DNA from: G965205255 sp965205255
GTDB taxonomy: Bacteria > Pseudomonadota > Gammaproteobacteria > Pseudomonadales > Endozoicomonadaceae
Assembly: GCA_965205255.1 (NCBI GenBank)
Contig: OZ242051.1
Span: forward strand, 558,001 to 622,000
Length of the DNA: 64,000 nucleotides
Direction: 5' to 3'
Shown: in pieces, positions 26,054 through 35,157 of the stretch
Layout: each line of letters starts with the position of its first letter
Position numbering within the stretch: the stretch's first letter is position 1
Notes under the pieces: model-generated
Seen by the model: the letters and a program-made list of their open reading frames with translations, nothing else
What the model was told of the DNA's origin: nothing
Databases searched by the model: none
Position numbers and translations under genes: made by a program

Positions 26054-26374
26054 GTGAACCTTGAGTTTAACGATAAACACCACGAACAACTGGCACAGAT
26101 TTTTAAATTGTTAGGTGATGCCGGTCGGTTACGTATTGTTCTAGCCTGCATGGACAAACCCCAACCGGTTTGTTATCTGGCAAAAACAGCCAGCATGTCG
26201 CAATCACTAACTAGCCATCACTTAAAAAATCTTCGCGATGCTCGCATTCTCAAGTCTGAAAGAAAAGGCAAGCAAGTACTTTATTCGTTAGATGATGAAC
26301 ACATTAAGAGCATGCTGACAGATATGACCTCCCATGTTCAGGAAGGAGTTTCAAACGAAAATCCTTTAAAATAA
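26054..26374 (+). CDS. ArsR/SmtB-family metal-sensing repressor with alpha-5 zinc site
   Basis: This 106-residue protein starts at a GTG preceded by GAGGTAATAT. The winged-helix region (LGDAGRLRIV, then the recognition helix MSQSLTSHHLKNLRDA) is standard for ArsR. Near the C-terminus D81, H83, H94 and E97 fall in the exact D-x-H-x10-H-x2-E spacing of the alpha-5 zinc site of SmtB and CzrA. The CxC arsenic-type motif is absent. It is therefore inferred to be a zinc- or cobalt-responsive repressor. No metal exporter or metallothionein gene is adjacent, so its target is elsewhere or is its own promoter. The stop codon is followed at once by TACCAAA, a fragment of the repeat end. Confidence 0.85.
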   Translation: MNLEFNDKHHEQLAQIFKLLGDAGRLRIVLACMDKPQPVCYLAKTASMSQSLTSHHLKNLRDARILKSERKGKQVLYSLDDEHIKSMLTDMTSHVQEGVSNENPLK

Positions 26375-26388
26375 TACCAAATTTTTCA

Positions 26389-27099
26389 TCAGGTGAGATT
26401 TTCTTGGCTCCATGCTTTGAGTTCTTCATTAACTTCTTTAGCAGTTCGCCCCTTAACGGAAATAGGTTTACCAATTTTGACCACAATTTCACCGGGTGTT
26501 TTTAACCACTGTTTTCCCGGCCAAAATTGTCCTGCATTATGCACCACCGGAAGCACAGCAACTTCAGCCTTAAGGGCCAGTGTGGAAGCACCACGCATAT
26601 AACGCCCCAGAGTAGGCCACTTTTGGCGAGTACCTTCCGGGAACACCATGACCCAATAACCATCTTTTATTGCTTTTACACCCTGTTCATTCATTTGCTT
26701 CATGGCTTGTCGCGGATCGTTCCGGTTGATGGCAATCGTTCGTATTGATTTTAATGCCCAGCCAAAAAACGGGAGTTTTAACAACTCTTGCTTGAGCACT
26801 GTTGCCTGAGGGGTAAAAAGAAACTGAAGATAGAAAGTCTCCCAAGAAGACTGATGATTAGCTGCAACCACACACGCCTCATTGGGAATGTTTTCTTTTC
26901 CTTCCACACGCCAGCGAACACCACAAATAAGCCGGCAAAGCCATGGAACTACAAAGCCGTAAACACCCACACCATAAGTGTGTCTCCATCGTATCGGCAG
27001 CAACCGGACGGTTATGACAATCACTGAAGACCATATAACGGTCCATAATATATAAACAACATAAAATACAATAGTGCGCAACCAATGAAACATGCACAT
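26389..27099 (-). CDS. plsC: 1-acyl-sn-glycerol-3-phosphate acyltransferase PlsC
   Basis: This 236-residue protein has an N-terminal membrane segment. The acyltransferase motif is NHQSSWE (the HX4E variant seen in this subgroup), followed by FPEGTR, and then LPVVHNAG. PlsC makes phosphatidic acid at the inner membrane. The first ATG at 27099 follows AGGAGAATTAATAT; a second Met two codons later is possible. It begins 3 bp after the gmhB stop. The gmhB-plsC pair is common in gammaproteobacteria, usually near glyQS. Confidence 0.9.
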   Translation of the reverse strand: MCMFHWLRTIVFYVVYILWTVIWSSVIVITVRLLPIRWRHTYGVGVYGFVVPWLCRLICGVRWRVEGKENIPNEACVVAANHQSSWETFYLQFLFTPQATVLKQELLKLPFFGWALKSIRTIAINRNDPRQAMKQMNEQGVKAIKDGYWVMVFPEGTRQKWPTLGRYMRGASTLALKAEVAVLPVVHNAGQFWPGKQWLKTPGEIVVKIGKPISVKGRTAKEVNEELKAWSQENLT

Positions 27100-27102
27100 A
27101 TA

Positions 27103-27651
27103 TTAATTCTCCTGAAGAAGCTGGTCGGTAAATTTTTTCAAACTGGAATATACAGATACCGGTTGCAAACTTTCATGATCCCCTAAAGAAAGAAACGTGC
27201 TCTTTCCTTTTCCGGTAAGCACTAAAGCGGGTTTACACTCACAGGTTTTAGCTGCCTGAAGGTCCTTGAGTGAGTCACCCACAAACCAGGCTCCCTTTGC
27301 AGGGGTATCCAGGATTTTTTCTATCTGATGAATCAGCCCCGGTTGTGGTTTTCGGCAATTGCAGTAATCATCAGGATGATGCGGACAGTAAACAATCGTT
27401 TCAATTTTTCCGCCGGCATCTTTCACCAAACGCAACATTTTCTCGTGCATGGCATCAAGTGCAAAATGACTAAATAAACCGCGGGCAATCCCCGCCTGAT
27501 TTGTTGCCACTGCAATAGTGTACCCTGCTTTGTTCAGCCTGACGATAGCTTCAATACTTCCGGGTATTGGCAACCATTCATCTGCTGATTTGATATAATT
27601 ATCAGAATCTTCGTTGATCACACCATCCCGATCAAGAATAATCAGCTTCAT
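27103..27651 (-). CDS. gmhB: D-glycero-beta-D-manno-heptose-1,7-bisphosphate 7-phosphatase GmhB
   Basis: This 182-residue HAD-superfamily enzyme has the nucleophile motif LDRDGVIN, the ATNQAGIARG motif II region, WFVGDSLKDLQAA, and the zinc-binding loop CPHHPDDYCNC that marks GmhB. It acts in ADP-heptose synthesis for the LPS inner core. It is paired with plsC downstream. Together with lpxK and kdsB it indicates that the organism makes LPS with KDO and heptose. Confidence 0.92.
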   Translation of the reverse strand: MKLIILDRDGVINEDSDNYIKSADEWLPIPGSIEAIVRLNKAGYTIAVATNQAGIARGLFSHFALDAMHEKMLRLVKDAGGKIETIVYCPHHPDDYCNCRKPQPGLIHQIEKILDTPAKGAWFVGDSLKDLQAAKTCECKPALVLTGKGKSTFLSLGDHESLQPVSVYSSLKKFTDQLLQEN

Positions 27652-27721
27652 TACTTATTATCCGGTAAAATGAAAAGTGCCATTGTATTACAGATACCTA
27701 AATTTTGTGCAAAAATTTGTC

Positions 27722-27886
27722 TAATACCAACACCTGTTGTCAACTTCTTATTGCGCTACTTTTCTGATATTGCTGTTATAAGTTAAAAGTCCTTGCAATA
27801 ACTGGCTATTACTCGTCACTTTGCCTTTAATGGCAAGCCATAAAAGCATGTTCATCATATCAGTTAGAAACAGGTTTTGGTTTAAT
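27722..27886. repeat. MITE-like repeat copy
   Basis: Complete copy in the same orientation as the one at 12820. It starts TAATACCAACACCTG and ends CAGTTAGAAACAGGTTTTGGT, with CAAGCCATAAAAGCATG inside. It occupies half of the 326-bp gap between divergent gmhB and trpS. Confidence 0.85.
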
Positions 27887-27977
27887 CTGTCAGACATACT
27901 GCAAGGTGTTTGCAAATGCATGGATTTTCCAATATTCTTTTCGTCCAGTGAAACAGTTATTCACAGATTGAGACTTT

Positions 27978-28988
27978 ATGCTTAAAAACAGAATTCTTAC
28001 GGGTATAACCACCAGCGGAACACCACATCTTGGAAATTATGCAGGAGCCATTTACCCCGCCATTGAAGCGAGCCGTAATCCCAATGCCAATTCATTTTAT
28101 TTTCTTGCTGATCTTCACTCTTTAATCAAATGCCGAGACCCTGAAAGAGTGTACCAGTCAACACTTGAAATAGCAGCGACATGGCTAGCATGCGGGCTGG
28201 ACCCAGAGCAGGTCACGTTTTATCGCCAGTCAGACATCCCAGAAATATCAGAGCTTTGCTGGATACTTACCTGTATGACATCCAAAGGATTAATGAATCG
28301 CGCTCATGCTTATAAAGCGCTGGTTCAGGCTAATCAGACTGAGGGCAATAGTGACCCGGACAAAGGGGTTACCATGGGACTGTTTAGTTATCCTGTATTA
28401 ATGGCCGCTGATATTTTGATATTTAATGCAAACAAAGTCCCCGTAGGAAAAGATCAAATTCAACACATAGAAATGGCCCGAGATATTGCCGGACGCTTCA
28501 ACCATCACTACGGAGAGCACTTTGTTCTGCCAGAGGCGTTAATAAGTGACGAAACTGCAATCATTAATGGTTTAGACGGGAGGAAAATGAGTAAAAGTTA
28601 TGACAATACCATTCCCCTGTTTGTGCCAGAGAAGAAATTGCGTAAACTTATCATGAAGATTAAGACTAATTCTTTGGAACCTGGCGAACCTAAAGACCCT
28701 TCAACTTGCACCCTGTTTCAGATATTTTCAGCGTTTGCAACACATGCAGAAATAGCAGAAAAACGAACTCAATACGAAAAAGGAGTTGGCTGGGGCGAAC
28801 TTAAACAGGTTTTGTTTGAATACCTGAATGAACATATCAAAGATAAACGCAAACATTATGATCGCCTTATGAACGACAGAGGTTTTTTGGAATCCATATT
28901 AAAAACCGGGGCAGAAAAAGCACGTGCCGAGGCATCTTCTCTACTGTCTGACCTTAAGAAGGCCGTCGGCATTCGTCCTTTAATTTAA
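27978..28988 (+). CDS. trpS: Tryptophanyl-tRNA synthetase TrpS
   Basis: At 336 residues this is the usual bacterial length. The class I motifs are TSGTPHLGNYAGA (HIGH equivalent) at the N-terminus and GRKMSKSYDN (KMSKS) near residue 200. Tryptophan pocket segments SYPVLMAADIL and VPVGKDQIQHIE are present. It charges tRNA-Trp; the window's only tRNA gene, at 31.4 kb, is tRNA-Trp. No leader peptide or T-box was seen upstream. Confidence 0.95.
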   Translation: MLKNRILTGITTSGTPHLGNYAGAIYPAIEASRNPNANSFYFLADLHSLIKCRDPERVYQSTLEIAATWLACGLDPEQVTFYRQSDIPEISELCWILTCMTSKGLMNRAHAYKALVQANQTEGNSDPDKGVTMGLFSYPVLMAADILIFNANKVPVGKDQIQHIEMARDIAGRFNHHYGEHFVLPEALISDETAIINGLDGRKMSKSYDNTIPLFVPEKKLRKLIMKIKTNSLEPGEPKDPSTCTLFQIFSAFATHAEIAEKRTQYEKGVGWGELKQVLFEYLNEHIKDKRKHYDRLMNDRGFLESILKTGAEKARAEASSLLSDLKKAVGIRPLI

Positions 28989-29068
28989 AATACTGTTTTT
29001 TTGCTACCTTGTAAAAAACTGACAGTAAGCCAGACAGTTACAAAATTGTTATTTCTGGTTTTTAATAA

Positions 29069-29165
29069 CGTCATTTGACAGGTAATGTTATTCTCGTAAT
29101 GATTCGCAGATACTGTTGGTATGGAAGTCAGCTAATGTGGTTTACTCAAAGATGGCTGATACAGA
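29069..29165 (+). pseudogene. Short IS6-family transposase remnant
   Basis: The translation RHLTGNVILVMIRRYCWYG aligns with the N-terminal stretch of the remnant at 20971, and the DNA shares ATTTGACAGGTAATGTTATT with little change. Only about 100 bp remain. It lies between trpS and mpl. Confidence 0.65.
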
Positions 29166-29260
29166 AAAAAAGCATGACAAGCAATTAAAAGGTGTTGGTC
29201 TGCTATCGTTAGCTATTGCTGGTTTTAACGGGTTGTGAAAATTTGCAGGAAAGGCAAACA

Positions 29261-30631
29261 ATGAAGCATATTCATATTCTGGGTATTTGTGGAACATTTA
29301 TGGGTAGTCTTGCATTACTGGCAAGGGCTAAAGGCTTCAGGGTTACCGGCTCTGATGAAAATGTTTATCCACCCATGAGTACTCAACTTGAGCAGGCAGG
29401 CATTGTGCTAACCAAGGGGTATAAAGGCGAAGACCTTGATTATGCAGATTTAATTGTGGTAGGAAATGCCATGTCTCGGGGTAACCCTGCAATTGAATAT
29501 ATGTTAAACAAACAATTACATTATCAGTCTGGTCCTGAATTTTTAGCCGAACATATCCTTTCAGACAAATGGGTGTTAGCCGTTGCAGGCACACATGGAA
29601 AAACAACTACCTCAACTATGCTTGCATGGATTTTAGAGCAAGCTGGCATGAGTCCTGGATTTCTTATTGGTGGTGTACCTTTAGACTTTGACATGTCTGC
29701 AAGATTGGGTAATACCCCTTTTTTTGTGCTTGAAGCCGATGAGTATGACACCGCTTTTTTTGATAAGCGATCAAAATTCATTCATTATCATCCAAGAACA
29801 CTAATACTTAATAACTTAGAGTTTGACCACGCTGATATTTTTGACAACCTCGCCAGTATTCAAAAGCAGTTCCATCATCTGATCAAAACAATTCCGTCTG
29901 AAGGAAAGATAATTGCGCCGAAAAATGACACGGCCTTATCTGAAACACTAAATAAAGGTTGCTGGACACCGATTGAGTGGTTTGGGCCTACAAGTCAGTG
30001 GAAAATTGAGACACTAAACCCTGACGGCAGTCATTTTGAGATTATTCATAAAGAAAAGGTTGCAGGCACCATAAAATGGCAGCACACCGGAAAGCATAAT
30101 ATGCTTAATGCGCTTAGTGCAATACTGGCTGCCCGTCATGTAGGAGTAACCGTTGATATTGCCTGCAAGGCGTTGTGTCAATTTAACGGAATAAAACGGC
30201 GCATGGAGTTATTAGCAGAGATTAACAACACCCGAATTTACGATGATTTTGCGCACCACCCTTCTGCCATTGAATTAACACTGGCTGGCTGGCGTAAACA
30301 TATCAAAAATGATAGGCGTATACGGGTAGTTATTGAACCAGGGTCTAATACTATGAAACAGGGAATTCACCAGAAAACATTAGGCAAAGCTGTATCTGAG
30401 GCAGATGAAGTAGTATGGTTTGAACCAAAAGGATTAAACTGGTCACTGGAATCTATAAAGACCTGCTCTTCTATCCGCTCTGGGGTATTTAGCTCCACGC
30501 AATCTATAATCGACTATCTTACTAAAACGGCAACGCCCGAAGATGATATTATCATTATGAGCAACAGCGGATTTAACGGATTGCATCAGTCTCTCATAGA
30601 ATCAATGAAAAATTGCATGGTTACAGTATAA
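29261..30631 (+). CDS. mpl: Murein peptide ligase Mpl
   Basis: The start is placed at ATG 29261, preceded by AGGAAAGGCAAACA; the frame opens earlier, at 29216. The 456 residues begin MKHIHILGICGTFMGSL and have the Mur ligase P-loop VAGTHGKTTTSTM, then LEADEYDTAFFDKRSKF, a signature of Mpl rather than MurC. Mpl attaches recycled L-Ala-gamma-D-Glu-meso-DAP tripeptide to UDP-MurNAc. It works in the same pathway as AmpD at 15.5 kb. The ubiX start codon follows its stop codon directly. Confidence 0.95.
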   Translation: MKHIHILGICGTFMGSLALLARAKGFRVTGSDENVYPPMSTQLEQAGIVLTKGYKGEDLDYADLIVVGNAMSRGNPAIEYMLNKQLHYQSGPEFLAEHILSDKWVLAVAGTHGKTTTSTMLAWILEQAGMSPGFLIGGVPLDFDMSARLGNTPFFVLEADEYDTAFFDKRSKFIHYHPRTLILNNLEFDHADIFDNLASIQKQFHHLIKTIPSEGKIIAPKNDTALSETLNKGCWTPIEWFGPTSQWKIETLNPDGSHFEIIHKEKVAGTIKWQHTGKHNMLNALSAILAARHVGVTVDIACKALCQFNGIKRRMELLAEINNTRIYDDFAHHPSAIELTLAGWRKHIKNDRRIRVVIEPGSNTMKQGIHQKTLGKAVSEADEVVWFEPKGLNWSLESIKTCSSIRSGVFSSTQSIIDYLTKTATPEDDIIIMSNSGFNGLHQSLIESMKNCMVTV

Positions 30632-31261
30632 ATGAATAGAAAACCTTACAGCCAGCGGATAACACTGGCTATTACGGGCGCATCAGGCACGCCTTATGCT
30701 TTAAGGCTTTTAGAATGCCTTATTCGTTGCAATACAGAAGTATTTTTACTGATTTCTGAAGCGGCATTTAAAGTGGCTGAATTTGAAACAGAGACAATTA
30801 TACCTCAGGATAAGCCAGCAATACTAAAGTGGATTAATGCACAATTTGATGCGAAACCTAAACAGGTTCATCTGTTTGACAAAACGGAATGGACAGCACC
30901 TGTAGCTTCTGGCAGTAGTGCACCGAATAAAATGGTAGTTTGTCCTGCAAGCATGGGAACACTTTCAGCCATAGCCTCTGGTGCCAGTAACAACCTGATA
31001 GAACGGGCGGCAGATGTTGCTTTAAAAGAAAGACGGGGGCTTATTTTAGTGCCAAGAGAAACTCCCTACTCAGAAATACATTTGGAAAACATGCTCAAGC
31101 TTACCCGTATGGGGGCCATCATTATGCCGGCATCTCCTGGTTTTTACCATAAGCCGGAAAACATTGACTCTCTCATCGATTTTGTAGTAGCCAGAATTCT
31201 TCAGCACTTGGGTATTTCTCATAATCTGACAGATAAATGGGGAAGCTCTGATACCAACTAA
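30632..31261 (+). CDS. ubiX: Flavin prenyltransferase UbiX
   Basis: This 209-residue protein has ITGASGTPYALRLLE at the N-terminus, ASGSSAPNKMVVCPASMGTLSA in two blocks, and the conserved VPRETPYSEIHLENMLKL segment followed by ASPGFYH. UbiX makes the prenylated FMN cofactor for UbiD in ubiquinone synthesis. It follows mpl with no gap (TAA then ATG), a pairing common in gammaproteobacteria. No ubiD is in the window. Confidence 0.95.
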   Translation: MNRKPYSQRITLAITGASGTPYALRLLECLIRCNTEVFLLISEAAFKVAEFETETIIPQDKPAILKWINAQFDAKPKQVHLFDKTEWTAPVASGSSAPNKMVVCPASMGTLSAIASGASNNLIERAADVALKERRGLILVPRETPYSEIHLENMLKLTRMGAIIMPASPGFYHKPENIDSLIDFVVARILQHLGISHNLTDKWGSSDTN

Positions 31262-31344
31262 TACGATTGATACAGAGACAAAGGGACAAGACATACACAT
31301 CACATGTATTATGACTATTGTTGTGGGTAGGTTTTGGTAATATT

Positions 31345-31392
31345 TATTAAGAAATCAGGGTATTAAGAAATCAGGATATTAAGAAAGCAGGA
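31345..31392. repeat. Three tandem copies of a 16-bp unit
   Basis: The unit TATTAAGAAATCAGGG is repeated at 31345, 31361 and 31377 with one or two changes, between ubiX and tRNA-Trp. Confidence 0.85.
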
Positions 31393-31405
31393 GATAATAA
31401 GTTTT

Positions 31406-31481
31406 TGGCAGGCCAGGAGGGAATCGAACCCCCAACCCCCGGTTTTGGAGACCGGTGCTCTACCAATTGAGCTACTAGCCT
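31406..31481 (-). tRNA. tRNA-Trp (anticodon CCA)
   Basis: 76 nt on the minus strand with encoded CCA. Acceptor arms AGGCTAG and CTGGCCT pair with one G-U. The D-loop (AGCTCAATTGGTAGAGC), the anticodon arm CCGGTCTCCAAAACCGG with anticodon CCA, and the T-arm GGTTCGATTCC are standard. The body is very similar to E. coli tRNA-Trp. Confidence 0.97.
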
Positions 31482-31675
31482 GTGTCATCTGCAATTAACA
31501 AATAATTGCATATACGCAATAGATGCGTATCTTAACACGCATTATCAGGAAATCCAGTCTCTTTTAGCAAAAACTTATAAAAAATAAAAACTTTACAGAA
31601 CAAATATATTTAATTAATGCAAAACATATGTAACCGATCATGAATAAAATCATCAGAATCATTATAATGTTTATT

Positions 31676-31839
31676 TATACCAAAACCTGTTTATAACTGC
31701 TGTTATGAGCATGCTTTTATGGTTTACTGTCAAAGGCGAATGAACTGACGAGTTAGTTTGCGATTGCAAAGAGCTCGAACGCATAACAGCAAGATCAAAA
31801 AAGTCGAAATAAGAAGTTAAAAGCAGGTTTTAGTATTAT
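31676..31839. repeat. MITE-like repeat copy
   Basis: Complete copy. The left end TATACCAAAACCTGTTTATA pairs with the right end AGTTAAAAGCAGGTTTTAGT. It is among the best conserved of the family and carries CGCATAACAGCAAGATCAAA inside. It lies between tRNA-Trp and the SDR gene. Confidence 0.9.
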
Positions 31840-31930
31840 ATAATGGTCGGTATCAAAATGAATTTTATCCGCTATATTGCTAAGCTCTGCTAATTACAAG
31901 CAGGATACGTAACAGCTCAGAGAATAAACC

Positions 31931-32782
31931 ATGCACCAGAAAGAAAAACCTGTTGTATTGATAGCCGGATGTGGCGATGTAGGCAACCGTCTGGCCAAAA
32001 AATTGTTGAGTCATGGGTTTAATGTATTTGGTTTACGACGAAATACAGCACGCCTTTTCAAGGGAGTTAAACCTATAAAAGGTGATCTTACAAAACAAGA
32101 TCAGTTGGGAGACTGGCCAACAAATATTGATTATGTCGTATACTGCGCTGCTGCCAAATCGCATGATGAAATAGATTACCGGCAAACCTACCTTATCGGT
32201 TTAACTAATGTTATTAACCGGCTAAAAAGATCGGGAAAAAAGATCAGACGTTTTTTCTTCACATCAAGCACTGGTGTTTATCATCAATGTAAAGGCGAAT
32301 GGGTTGATGAAGAAAGCGAAACCCTTCCGGTAACAATGACCGGTAAGGCAATGCTAGCAACCGAGCAACGTTTGGCACTGCTTGATCTGCCTGCTACTGT
32401 CGTAAGATTTGGCGGGATCTATGGTCCAGGTCGTGAGTATCTGATCAATTGTGTAAAAGAAGGCAGAGGTTATGCGATCGAGCCACCATTATATGGTAAT
32501 CGTATTCATTCAAACGATTGCGCAGGAATATTGCATTATCTCATCGAATGCGACCAAAAACACGAAAATATCGACGGTTGTTACCTTGGTGTTGACAGCT
32601 GTCCGGCATTGTTGAACGAAACAACTCAATGGCTTGCATCACAGTTAAATGTAAAGATTGTACAGAACATAACATCCAGAGGTCGTGGCAACAAACGTTG
32701 TTCTAACAGGCGCATATTAAAAGCGGGTTACGCATTTGAATATACAGATTATAAAACAGGATATAGTTCATTAATTTTATAA
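31931..32782 (+). CDS. NAD-dependent epimerase/dehydratase-like protein (YeeZ type)
   Basis: This 283-residue extended/atypical SDR has the N-terminal Rossmann motif GCGDVGNRLAKKL, CAAAKSHDEIDY, the catalytic region FFTSSTGVYHQ with Tyr followed by an atypical spacing to Lys, and FGGIYGPGREYL. E. coli YeeZ has the same outline. The substrate is unknown. There is no clear ribosome binding site, but the GCGDVG start region fixes the reading frame. Confidence 0.8.
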   Translation: MHQKEKPVVLIAGCGDVGNRLAKKLLSHGFNVFGLRRNTARLFKGVKPIKGDLTKQDQLGDWPTNIDYVVYCAAAKSHDEIDYRQTYLIGLTNVINRLKRSGKKIRRFFFTSSTGVYHQCKGEWVDEESETLPVTMTGKAMLATEQRLALLDLPATVVRFGGIYGPGREYLINCVKEGRGYAIEPPLYGNRIHSNDCAGILHYLIECDQKHENIDGCYLGVDSCPALLNETTQWLASQLNVKIVQNITSRGRGNKRCSNRRILKAGYAFEYTDYKTGYSSLIL

Positions 32783-32866
32783 AAAATATGTTAGCATGCA
32801 GAATTTGATAAAATCACCTGCCCCGAAGCTGTAAAGGTGTGCTTGTGCAAAAAAGGCTGGCATCCT

Positions 32867-33877
32867 ATGACTAAGACTACAAATACTTTAAAAAAACCTA
32901 AAATTATCATTCTTGCAACCGGTGGAACTATCGCCGGGGTTGGCAATAAAGCCTATGGGGCTGAATATGTGTCTGGTACGTTAAGCGTGGATGATATCCT
33001 TCAGTCAATACCAGAGATAAACGACACTGCATTCATTAGCGCCGAGCAAATAGCTAATATCGGTTCACAGAATATCACTTCAGACATATGGCTGACGTTG
33101 GCAAGACGAGTTAATGCTTTACTGGTCTGCAAAGATGTTGATGGTATTGTCATTACCCATGGAACAGATACCATGGAAGAGACGGCTTATTTTTTAAACC
33201 TTGTGGTTAACTCGTCCAAGCCTGTGATTATTACCGGATCAATGCGCCCTGCAACAGCAAGAAGCCCGGACGGCCCTAATAATTTGTTTGATGCAGTAGC
33301 ATTGGCCTGTGACAAAAAGACAGTTGGACGAGGTGTGCTCATTACTACTAACAGTAAGGTTTTTGGTGCACACGATGTCAGCAAAATGGCTACCACACAT
33401 ATTGATGCGTTTACAGCGCCCCATTGTGGCCCGTTAGGTTATGTACATGGTAATGAAGTGCAGTTTTATCGTTTAACAGAAAGACTACATACAACAAATA
33501 GTGTTTTTTCAAATAAACTGCCTCAAAAATTGCCCAGCGTTGCAATTTTATATGGCTATGTTGATTTTCTGCCGGCATTGATTGATGCGTGCATTGCCTC
33601 AAATGTAAAAGGTATGGTTTATGCCGGCACAGGTAATGGTAATATTCCTCAGATTGCGATAAAAAACATACAGAGGGCACAAGAACAGGGTATTGTGGTT
33701 GTTCGCTCTTCACGTGCCTCTTATGGAGCAACTACAGAAGGTGAAATGAGCGATAATAACCTTAACACCATTGCATCTGGTATATTAAGCCCCCAAAAAG
33801 CTAAGATTTTGTTACAGCTTTCTCTCACCAAAACTGACAATATTAAGCAGATACGCACTTATTTTGAAACCCATTAA
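32867..33877 (+). CDS. L-asparaginase, type II sequence but without a signal peptide
   Basis: The start is placed at ATG 32867, after AAAAAAGGCTGGCATCCT; the frame opens at 32837. The 336 residues contain both catalytic threonine motifs, LATGGTIAG and ITHGTDTMEETAYF, plus GSMRPATARSPDGP. ASYGATTEGE is near the C-terminus. The sequence resembles AnsB-type enzymes, but no hydrophobic export segment precedes the first motif, so a cytoplasmic location is inferred. It hydrolyses asparagine to aspartate and ammonia. Confidence 0.9.
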   Translation: MTKTTNTLKKPKIIILATGGTIAGVGNKAYGAEYVSGTLSVDDILQSIPEINDTAFISAEQIANIGSQNITSDIWLTLARRVNALLVCKDVDGIVITHGTDTMEETAYFLNLVVNSSKPVIITGSMRPATARSPDGPNNLFDAVALACDKKTVGRGVLITTNSKVFGAHDVSKMATTHIDAFTAPHCGPLGYVHGNEVQFYRLTERLHTTNSVFSNKLPQKLPSVAILYGYVDFLPALIDACIASNVKGMVYAGTGNGNIPQIAIKNIQRAQEQGIVVVRSSRASYGATTEGEMSDNNLNTIASGILSPQKAKILLQLSLTKTDNIKQIRTYFETH

Positions 33878-33959
33878 TTTTAATTGAGCATTAGCAGTTT
33901 TAATTTAGCTTTTACAGTTTTTAATTGAGCTTTTGCAGTTTTTAATTGAGCTTTTGCAG
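33875..33959. repeat. Four tandem copies of a 20-21-bp unit
   Basis: Two perfect copies of a 21-bp unit beginning CAGTTTTTAATTGAGC (33915 and 33936) follow two diverged 20-bp copies. They start at the asparaginase stop codon. Confidence 0.85.
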
Positions 33960-34055
33960 TAATGGTCTGTGCAACGTTGACTTTTGCACTTGTTGTTTCT
34001 ACTTTGTCTTGACTGTTGAATTAATTAATAACAATAGATAAAAGTTGAGCTGTGT

Positions 34056-35090
34056 ATGAGAATAAAATTTTGCACTAAGTTTTCTTGGTTTATTTTTTCG
34101 ATTTGGCTGGCGGTGGGTACGCAGGCTATTCCATTAGCTAATGCCGGATATTTTGATGAAGCCGGAGTTTCAGATGACTTTGATACCAAGCAAATATACG
34201 CAAGCCCAGTAATAATAAGCGATCATGCACAACCACATCTAAAAGATTACGTGGCGGCTGAGTTACCAAAAATAAGCGAAAAGAAATGGATGGTGGTTGA
34301 GTACATTGATGATACCCTGCATCCTGAAAAAACATTTCGAACTACAGAGATAAAATTTGCAGGCAATACTTTACACTCAAAACTAACAACCTTTGAACAC
34401 TCTTTTAAGCCTGAAATCCGTTATGGCAACATGAGCATATCCTCAACTACTTTTAAAGTTGACCCTGAATCGAAAACTATAAAGTGTTCTAATTGTGATT
34501 CCCGTATTCAAAAGACAATAATTAAAGGAAGTACAGTTGAGATAAAATCCTTTCATGACGAGATAACTGAAATTGCAGGCACTGCCCTTAATGATTTTAT
34601 GCAAACAGCAACCTGGCGACTACTTACCAACAAAACCCACCAGTTGATGAACAGGTATTTGGAAAAAGATTCACCCGCCAAAACCTACCCTTTTAGCATC
34701 ATTGTGGGCGGGCCTTTTCGTGGCGCGGCCTCAGACCTGATCCATCATGACGGGGTGGATCTCATTGCAAATGGCTATATAGCCACACATGCACCAAATA
34801 TATTGTATCCACAGTTTATTCCAACACAAAAAGTGGAAATATTAATTGATGAAAATGGTAAATCACTTTTCGAACCTTATCAGTCAATTGCTGATTTTAT
34901 GTATTGGAACATAGCTTCTGGGCCGGTACTGCATATGGACAGTAAATTAAAACAACCTGAACAGTCGAAAAGACTAGTAATGAACGTACTGGTAAAGCTG
35001 TCAAACGAAGCGACTTCAGCATTGTATCAATCGGGTAATTATAACGCTTTTATGGAAGAACTAGTGCCAGATTATAAATACAGACTCTAA
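34056..35090 (+). CDS. Secreted protein of unknown function
   Basis: This 344-residue protein has a signal peptide (MRIKFCTKF, hydrophobic core, LANA-G cleavage near residue 30). The mature part is mixed alpha/beta without membrane helices. A single KCSNCD cysteine pair lies near residue 147. No family is recognised. It is convergent with the giant Rhs gene, so it is not in the usual place for an Rhs immunity gene, which would be expected on the same strand after the toxin end. Confidence 0.65.
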   Translation: MRIKFCTKFSWFIFSIWLAVGTQAIPLANAGYFDEAGVSDDFDTKQIYASPVIISDHAQPHLKDYVAAELPKISEKKWMVVEYIDDTLHPEKTFRTTEIKFAGNTLHSKLTTFEHSFKPEIRYGNMSISSTTFKVDPESKTIKCSNCDSRIQKTIIKGSTVEIKSFHDEITEIAGTALNDFMQTATWRLLTNKTHQLMNRYLEKDSPAKTYPFSIIVGGPFRGAASDLIHHDGVDLIANGYIATHAPNILYPQFIPTQKVEILIDENGKSLFEPYQSIADFMYWNIASGPVLHMDSKLKQPEQSKRLVMNVLVKLSNEATSALYQSGNYNAFMEELVPDYKYRL

Positions 35091-35157
35091 AAGAGTCTAC
35101 TTCAGTCTGACGTAAAAACGTTTAAAAACCACAGATTTTTTATCCATTGTATGTTTT

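Noticed and set aside
27652..27977. Leader attenuator or riboswitch for trpS
   Set aside because: No Trp-rich leader peptide or paired terminator hairpins; half of the gap is a MITE copy.
31406..31481. tRNA-Trp as an integration site
   Set aside because: No integrase and no repeat of the tRNA 3' end was seen nearby.
34056..35090. Immunity gene for the Rhs protein
   Set aside because: It is on the opposite strand, converges on the Rhs 3' end and carries a signal peptide; nothing in the sequence links it to immunity.
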